Assembly (NCBI GenBank): GCA_036186865.1
Contig: AP025067.1
Coordinates: 24,192,018 to 24,256,017, forward strand
Direction of reading: 5' to 3'
Length of the DNA: 64,000 nucleotides
DNA from: Eustoma russellianum
Taxonomy: Eukaryota > Streptophyta > Magnoliopsida > Gentianales > Gentianaceae
The position numbers and the translations under genes are program-made. Shown here one piece after another: positions 56,824-64,000 of this stretch; position 1 is the stretch's first letter, and each line of letters starts with the position of its first letter. The notes under the pieces are model-generated. The model was given only the letters and a program-made list of their open reading frames with translations. It was not told where the DNA came from and searched no databases.

Positions 56824-57881
56824 TGTTGGGAATAATTCAAGTCAGATAAAATTGACTTCTGTATAGTAATGGCCGACCTGCCTAGCTCAGGATAGGCTGG
56901 ACTGATCTGCAGAGTCAAGAAAGTTCAGATAGCGCAATTGAGTTTGCATCCTGAACAGTCAGCCGACCTGCCGACCTGAACTGAACAGCACTTCAGAATA
57001 GTAGTTTTGTGCTATCAGCCTTCCAGCCGAGCTGAACTAAATCAGTCTGATCAGACAGATCAGATCGGTCAAGTCAGCGCAATTGTATTTGCGTTCTGGG
57101 CTGATCACCGATCTGCCGACCTCGATACTTCAGCACAACTACGAAAGTTGAGCTTTCAGCCGTTAATGCTGCAGAACAACGAATGTTCTCAGAGCTCAAC
57201 ACAACAACACTGTAAAACAACAGTGCTGCGATATCCCACGATCAGCTGGGCTTAGTACAAAACAGAGCTCAGCACGGCAATAACCTTTACAGCTCAACTG
57301 AGCAAAGATCCGAGGTGAGTCCAGGACTCTGTCCTCAAGACGTATTGCTCCGGTATATTGTGTCCAATCGGATGGAGAAATCGTCTCATAGGATACCACG
57401 GAAGTCAGTTTAGACGAGCGGCACTGCAGCGTATGAACTCTACGAACCCGTAAGATGCCATGAACTTCTCGGCCTTGATGCAAAATGTAGAAGAAAAAGA
57501 GAAGAGAAGAGCACGTGTATGCAGAGGAGGAGAGGAGGAGAAAGTCGCATTCTGAATGAGTGTGACGAGAGAGGTCAGCTAAGCCACTATTTATAGAGAA
57601 AAAATTGATTAGGGTGGTTAATTGACAGTTTAACCATGGCGGTCAGATCAGATTGCCACCGTTAGATCAGATAACAGACAACCGTTTTTCAAATTTGAAT
57701 TACGATTAAGTAACCGTTTTTCAAAATTAAATTACGGTTAAGTAACAGATTTTCCAAATTTGAATTATGGTTAAGTAACGAATTCTCACATTTGAATTAC
57801 GGTTAAGTAACCGACTTTCAAATTATTTTATCCCTACTTTGAACATTAATTTCTCATTCACCCATTTCAATTTCTCCAACA
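56824..57881 (-). repeat. 3' LTR (element orientation) of the copia element
   Basis: 1058 bp, TGTTGGGAAT...TCTCCAACA on the plus strand; inverted TGTTGG / CCAACA ends. It abuts ATCCCCCAGAT, whose complement is the polypurine tract ATCTGGGGGAT. Confidence 0.8.
57670..57825. repeat. Minisatellite in the copia LTR
   Basis: About five imperfect head-to-tail copies of a 32-36-bp unit containing TTTGAATTACGGTTAAGTAA. Confidence 0.8.
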
Positions 57882-58404
57882 ATCCCCCAGATGAATGGAA
57901 ATTAATGTAAGTGTTTATGCAGACTCTACCAAGAAGTCGGACAAGAAAATGTTGCATCAGAAGAGGTAGCTTCTGGCTTTGAACCTTTCTTAGTGATATA
58001 CTATCGGATCCACTCGGGCAATTAGTGAACTTAATGTCTTGAACTAACCGGTCTTTAGTGCGAACCTAGACAACAGTACTCACACAATATTTCCTTTAAC
58101 ACCTTTTTGGTTTTCATAATTGTGTTCGTTTTGGCCATGAGCCACATGGTTTCAGAAAGTTTGCTAGAGAACTTTGGTCTTACAAAATTCTCATAGAAGC
58201 GGCCACACTTCACACTTACTTAGGGTTTCCTATTAAGAGTATTCTGTCATACCCCACTTGACATATCAAGATATAAGAACCATTAAAAGCCTCAGCTTAC
58301 CCTCATTTCTCTGCAGACATCACTTTTATTTAACAGAATGGGTAAGTGCTCACTGAACTCCATAACTTAGTTGTCCTATTGAACCAAGATTCTGAGATCT
58401 CCAG

Positions 58405-59130
58405 TCAATAAGGTTGGGTTACCCTTACAAAGATTCTTGCATTACAGGTTTTTAGTCCCATTCCATCTGTTAAAATTGACATCCGATCTCTAGGCAAGCC
58501 TTTTGTAAGCGGATCCGCAAGATTCTCCTTTGATTTTATATAATCAATAGAAATCACGCCATTAAAAATCAACTGCTTAATGGTATTGTGTCCGACGTAT
58601 GCGGCGAGACTTACCATTATTGATGCTGCTTTATGCTCGTCCTATAGCCGACTAACTATCATAGTGTATGCTGGTAGGAGCGATTGGCTTAAGCCAGCAG
58701 GGCAAATCTTTCAGGAAATTGCGAAGTCATTCAGCTTCTTCCCTGGCTTTATCTAGTGCTATAAACTCTGCTTCTATCGTGGAATGAGCTATGCACGTTT
58801 GCTTCGTGTATTTCCACGACACAGCACCTCCACCAACAGTGAATAAATATCCACTCGTAGGCTTCGAATCTTTACGTCAGATATCCAGTTGGCATCACAG
58901 TAGCCTTCCAACACTGCTGGATATCTCGAGTAATGTAATCCAAGATTCATTATATACTTTAAGTATCTCATTACTCTATTCAAAGCATTCCAATGACCAT
59001 CACTTGGATTACTGGTAAACCTGTTCAATTTGTTTACCAAACACACTAAGTCTGGCATTGTACAGTTCGTTATGTACATTAGACTTCCGATTATTTGCGA
59101 GTACTCTAATTGAGCTACTGGCTCGCCTCG
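58405..59130 (-). pseudogene. copia RT end and RNase H (part 2)
   Basis: On the minus strand: QLEYSQIIGSLMYITNCTMP (59110 region), GYCDANWISD (58910 region), and the RNase H C-terminus NGVISIDYIKSKENLADPLT then GMGLKT. Several conserved positions are changed and frames shift near 58640-58790. Confidence 0.85.
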
Positions 59131-59134
59131 ATTC

Positions 59135-62100
59135 TGTAGGATCTGCAAGGCACCACTAGAAGGGGGGGTTGAATAGGTGGTGCGGAAAGTGTGGTTTTTA
59201 AAATTTGTTTAAAACTAAACAACTCAACTTCTGAAAACAGATTCTGTTTTCAGGACCAGTATTAAAACGTTTTTAAAACCAGGTTATAGGTCTCCAAAAA
59301 TTCTGAAATTTTGAGAGAACTTAGTCTCAGATTTTATGAGGGTCCCCTAAAAATTTCAAATTAAAATTCAACCTTTAACCCCTTCAAAAACCGTTGGTGA
59401 TCAGATTGCGCGAATCTGCCAGAAACGGTAGACGGTTTTGAAAAATTTATTCCTATTTGTGTGTAAGTCCAAATGCTCTGAAAATTTAACCACTAACTCC
59501 TTATATACTATATTTAAGTGGGTTGAAACAGTTTTGCAAAATTCTTTTGGGAAGTAGGTCAATTTCAATCAAAGTCTCAACCTTTGCAAGTCTGAAAATC
59601 AGACTACACTAGTCTCAGAACTTTTGATGTTTGATCGACTTATACTTATCCAAAAGGGTTGAAACTTGTGCCAAATTAACCCTAGAACGTGTTTCTATGT
59701 TTCTGGAAATTTTCGTGATTTTTGAAAGTCGTTTACTATTTTTATGAACGCCAACAAAAAGAATAAATTGTGCAGTAACAGAAAGTAAATGCTGAAAGTA
59801 AATGGCACCAAGAATTTTATACTGGTTCGGTTATAAACAACCTACTCCAGTCTTCAAGGAACACCTTCCTTGGTTCACACTAATCACACACACGCAATAC
59901 ACCTTACCACAGGGTTGATGGAGTTACACACCAACTCCAACCCTTTACAAACCTTGTACGTTGAATACAATATGCACGAACACCACCACCTCGCAAGAAT
60001 GAAGATTGATCACACCTTGATCAATCTTTTACAAAGATATGGAATATGTGGTGGTCTATATCAAGCTTATTCAAGATTGAAAAATATGAATACAATAGGC
60101 TTTCAAGAAGAAAGAAAGAAAGAGAATGTAGAAAAAGAAGGCTAGAACACTTTTGATCTTTCAACTTGCAACTCTTGTTTTTTGTCTTGTTTTGCTCTTC
60201 TTTCTCTCCTTTTAATTTGTTTTGGACGCCCCCCTATAGTGCTATTCCCCTCTTGAAAATTATCTTCTAAGTCCTTGGAAGAATATAAGACATCATTGTG
60301 ACATGGTCTTGCTTACTTGTCACCTTCTCATTGGATGATCACTTAAGCTTTGCTTACTTGGCACTTCATGATTGGTTGGATGTTGTCATCATTGATGACT
60401 TGGAAAAATCTGAGAATAACACTTAAAACATGTGCCAATATCAATCACAAAATTATTTCCATAATGCTCAAGATAATCATATAAATGTTGCAAGACAAAA
60501 TTCCTTCCCAACTAAGCAAGAAATCGCCCATTATGTGTTTTTACCATGCTGAATTTTCAGCATGTGATACATGGAGATAAAGTTCAAAATATTACCATTT
60601 TTCTTTGGTTTTTCTTTTTAAAATAAATCACCAATTAATGGTAATTATCTAGATCAACTTGGAAATGAAATTTGGTCTCTCACTTGGCCTTATTTTCGGC
60701 CATGGTACATACTACACATGCTGAAAAATTTCAGCATATGTGTGATATTGAAGATATCACTATTTTTGGCTTTGAAAAATATTTAAAATACTTCTATTTC
60801 TTCTTCCAATCAATCACATAATTTAAGATGATAAAATATGTCATATTGGCATGCAAAAATCGGCCAGTCTATTAGCACATGCTGAAAATTTTCAGCATGT
60901 GTTACAAATGAGATAAAGTTTGAAATCTTACCATTTGTAACTTCTCTCTTTAATTCACCAACATTGTATGATTGATTCTTGACCAATCAATATGCAAACA
61001 AGGCTCCAAATAAGCTCCATCTCAGCTGCAATGTGCGTGTATGATGTATATACATATGCTGAAAATTATTTTTGCTATCTTTGTAAAATAGTGCACATTT
61101 AATAATACACACATGTTATATTCCAATCAGCCCTTAATTTAATTTTCTAGAACACTTTAAGATGTATAACATATGTAAAAAGTGTCTAGATACGTGTCAG
61201 ATGATGTACCAAAAATGTTCCATGTGTTGTGCGCGTAGAAAACCGAATTTTCGATATTTATCGATTATCCGATTTTTCTCTAATTAAATTCCAACTTCTT
61301 GCACGTGTTATATATATTATGTTACACATAATATATATAATATATACTTTAAATCTCAGCACTTGGCTGGTCTAAAGTGGCGCCATTCATCATGTGTCAA
61401 AATTAAAACTGAAATCTTCACATTTTGGCCTTAATATGAGGTGATTTGTGTGTGCCAACATGGAAAGTATTTTTGGTTGAATATACAGTCATGTGCACGA
61501 AATTTTTATGGAATTTTGAAGTATAGGGGCTGGCCATCTATTTAGGGCAAGTACGTGACACGTTGGCGAAGTTTCGGTATTCGTCCGATACGACAATTTT
61601 TGGCTTAGAACCTTTTAATGTGTCGTATTTAATTTGTCATCACCATGACTTATATCATATGATATAAGACCTGAATATACTCATAAATATGAGTTAAGTA
61701 TAGTGGTGTGACGTTAATGTACGCACGTAAAATATATAACGTGTCGGTAGTACGTTGGAATACATGTGTATGTGCCTTTTTCAAAAAATCTGAAAATATA
61801 TGTATTTTATATGCATATGTCGTGTATATATATTTAAGAGGGGAGGAGGAGAAAACTTTCCTTCCTTAGCCTTGTTGACTTTTTGCCTTTTCCAAATGTG
61901 GCTTCCTTTAATGAACTACTTAGTTTAATAAACTAAGTACTTCACTTAATGAACTAGTTTAGTTCATTAATGGTGGCACCTGAAAATAGTATAAACACAA
62001 CAAATGTTTGCCATATGATGTAAGCTTTAACGCTTCATGGCTCGTTAGTACGGCAACATAATATATGCACTATATAAGGCAAGTAATAAGCAATGCACAT

Positions 62101-62200
62101 TTATCTTATGCTCGTATATCATGCACATTTATCTTATGCTCGTTTTTGTGCACATTTAAATCATGTATTTGAAAATCACTCAAACCCCTTTTTCTCTACA
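59135..62200. mobile_element. Probable solo LTR, 3066 bp, inside the copia RT
   Basis: Starts TGTAGGATCTGC and ends CTCTACA (TGTAG / CTACA inverted ends), with a 5-bp TSD GATTC at 59130-59134 and 62201-62205. It contains no coding region, no primer binding site and no long direct terminal repeats, so a solo LTR is the best reading. The alternative is a non-coding LTR-like element. The near-terminal ACTAGAAGGGGGGGTTGAATA text is common at plant LTR starts. Confidence 0.65.
60540..61090. repeat. Spaced hairpin repeats inside the solo LTR
   Basis: The palindrome ACATGCTGAAAATTTTCAGC(ATGT) or a variant occurs at about 60548, 60717 and 60879, with a half copy at 61065; spacing is 160-190 bp. Flanking text (ATAAAGTT(C/T)(A/G)AAAT(A/C)TTACCATTT) also recurs, so these are degenerate tandem units. 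Confidence 0.75.
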
Positions 62201-62205
62201 GATTC

Positions 62206-63250
62206 TTCCTTAAGTGTATACTTAAGCAAGTGGAGTCTTCACCGGTTTCACATCAAACATATTGAAACATTTTAAAACAAATTCAATATAGTGAGTTTGT
62301 GACAGTACGAGTCCCTCGGTTATCCTAGAAATTTTAATTCCTATAATAATGTTGGCAAATCTCATATCCTTCATATCGAAGTTTCTCGTCAACATCTTCT
62401 TTGTGTTTAAGATGATGTCCCAAGTACTCCTCATGATTAGCATATCGTCTACATAGAGACATACTATAGCATATGCATTCTCCGTGTTCTTAATATGGAC
62501 ACACTTGTCACACTCATTGATCTTGAAACCATTAGCTAGCATAGCTTGATCAAATTTCAAGTGCCACTGTTTAGGCGCTTGCTTAAGTCCGTGCAACGTC
62601 TTAACAAGTCTACAGACTTTCGACTCTTGTCCTTGAACCACAAACCCTTCGGGTTGTTCCATAGAGATTTCTTCATCCAACTCATCATTCAGAAAAGCAG
62701 TCTTCACATCCATCTGATGGATTTCCAAGTTATAGGCTGCAACAATAGCAACTAGCACCCTGATAGAAGTGATCCTAGTTACTGGTGAATAGGTGTCGAA
62801 AAAGTCATAGCCAACATGGCTTTATACTTTTCAATAGAACCATCCTCTTTCAGTTTCTTCTTGAAAATCCACTTGCAACCAAGTGGTTTACTTCCAGGTG
62901 GAAGGTCAACCAACTCCCAAGTGTGATTTTGAAGAATCAAGTCTATCTCACTGTTAATTATCTCTTTCCAGAATAGAGCTTCTGGAGTTGACATTGCCTC
63001 GGAAAAGTTCCTTGGCTCATTTTCTACCATATAGGTTAGCAAATCCGGTCCAAACGAAGTTGGTATTCTGGCACGCTTGCTTTGACGAAGTTCCTCAATT
63101 CTTTGAGGAGTCGCCTCACGCATTCGCTTACCAGATCTTATTTTTTCTTGATTTTTGTCTTTCCCCGGAAAGACATTTTCGAAGAACACTACATTTCTTG
63201 ACTCCATGACAATGTTCTTATGTATGCTAAGAATATCCGATTTGTGCACC
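62206..63250 (-). pseudogene. copia reverse transcriptase (part 1)
   Basis: On the minus strand: PPGSKPLGCKWIFKKKLKED, then HQMDVKTAFLNDELDEEISM, then QAPKQWHLKFDQAM, then the catalytic VCLYVDDMLIM (about 62450). It ends KPVKTPLA and a few codons more at the TSD. One frameshift lies near 62790; otherwise long open stretches. Confidence 0.88.
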
Positions 63251-63460
63251 AAGAACCGATATGCATTACTGTTAGTCGCATATCCTATAAATATGCAATC
63301 AACAATTTTAGGTCCGATTTGAACTTGTCCTGGTTTAGGTACAGAAACCTTTGCCAGACACCTCCTACAATTTCAAGTATTTGTAACTAGGCTTGTGGCC
63401 TTTCCATAGTTCGTATGGGGGTTCACCATCTGTTTGGATGGAATTCTATTCAAAATGATG

Positions 63461-63900
63461 TTAGCTGAGAGAATGGCTTTCCCCACAAGTTTTGAGGTAA
63501 CACGAACTTATTAACATAGCATTCATCATCTCTTTTAGAGTACGGTTTTGCCGTTCAGCAATACCATTCGATTGAGGTGAATCTGGTGCAATCGTTTGAT
63601 GAATAATGCCATGTTCTAAACAGGATTCATTAAACGGTGTATCATATTCGCCACCTCTATCACTACGAATTGCTTTAATTCGTTTGCTAAGTTGGTTCTC
63701 AACTTCATTTTTATAGTCCTTAAAAGCATCAAGGGCCTCGTCTTTGCTACTTAGCAAATAGACATAACAGTATCGTGTGCAATCGTCGATAAAAGTTACG
63801 AAATAATTTTTACCACCTCTCGTTTGCACAAATTTTAAATCACACACATCGGTATGAATCAGTGTTCCTTTCTATGGAAGGATATGGCGCATTTGCCATC
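63461..63900 (-). pseudogene. copia integrase core
   Basis: On the minus strand: NYFVTFIDDCTRYCYVYLLS, RSDRGGEYDTPFNESC (catalytic Asp region) and APDSPQSNGIAERQNRTLKE with the catalytic Glu. Breaks lie near 63461-63250, between integrase and RT. Confidence 0.88.
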
Positions 63901-64000
63901 TTCACTTCAACACATATTTGACATTTTTTATTATCAAAATTTAATTTGGGCAATAACTCAAGATTAACCGTTCGTTGTATTGACTTATAATTAACATATC

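Larger units (their letters stand above)
56824..64000 (-). mobile_element. Ty1 (copia) retrotransposon, partial, runs off the window
   Basis: On the plus strand the element starts with one LTR (56824-57881), followed by its polypurine tract and then RNase H, RT and integrase in reverse order. It is thus a minus-strand element whose 5' part lies beyond 64000. The RT is split by the insertion at 59135-62200. The second LTR and the TSD are outside the window. Confidence 0.88.

Noticed and set aside
57007..57483. ORFs of 82-95 aa in the copia LTR
   Set aside because: LTR sequence with CAG/CTG-rich repeats; no conserved domain.

Overview
The window is a stretch of flowering-plant nuclear genome, most likely a eudicot. 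It has a canonical intron-containing Mediator subunit gene, plant-type SINEs, an RTE-type LINE, CACTA, hAT, Mutator-like and Stowaway DNA transposons, and Ty3 and Ty1 LTR retrotransposons primed by initiator-Met tRNA. Two host genes are visible: MED10 (intact by eye, minus strand, 51841-55225) and a small plant-specific gene of unknown function (plus strand, exons between 36782 and 47326). The second is split by a 9.3-kb LTR element and also carries a one-base frameshift. Almost everything else is mobile DNA or its debris. Boundaries below come mainly from terminal motifs and target-site duplications (TSDs) read by eye.

Layout: 1-193 is a dispersed repeat interrupted by a 5'-truncated RTE LINE (194-2915, minus). 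3172-13119 is a full-length but decayed Ty3 chromovirus (Tekay/Del-like) with 2.5-kb LTRs and TSD GATCC; its coding region carries two intron-like insertions. 13798-24346 is a 10.5-kb CACTA transposon with TSD TAT. It holds a four-exon TNPD-like transposase gene that is open end to end, a five-exon TNPA/Ptta-like gene with one nonsense codon, and two small tandemly duplicated genes on the opposite strand that I cannot assign to any family. 24350-25542 is the 3' part of an old LTR. 26076-31817 is a degenerate copia element (TSD CAAAG), followed by a Stowaway MITE and a 681-bp hAT-like MITE (TSD CAATCGAC).

33288-34342 looks organellar, including a plastid psbC fragment. It is duplicated across a 10-N assembly gap and should be treated as doubtful assembly. 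34343-36781 is repeat-rich intergenic DNA with a SINE. The host gene then starts at 36782; its third exon is interrupted by a young minus-strand Ty3 element (37866-47193, TSD AATCA, LTRs about 1% different). 47327-51316 holds a SINE, a possible Pack-MULE (48732-49612, TSD CACAATGCT) and more SINE fragments. MED10 follows. From 56824 to the window end lies a minus-strand copia element, split by a 3.07-kb probable solo LTR (59135-62200, TSD GATTC).

The most interesting part is the CACTA element. Arrays of a short TCGTCGCTA / TAGCGACGA motif sit at both termini and again in front of each internal gene. The two extra small genes share a duplicated promoter, a basic proline-rich N-terminus, a predicted helical middle and an acidic SDDE tail. 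Together these suggest a self-regulating transposon module not covered by the usual two-gene description.
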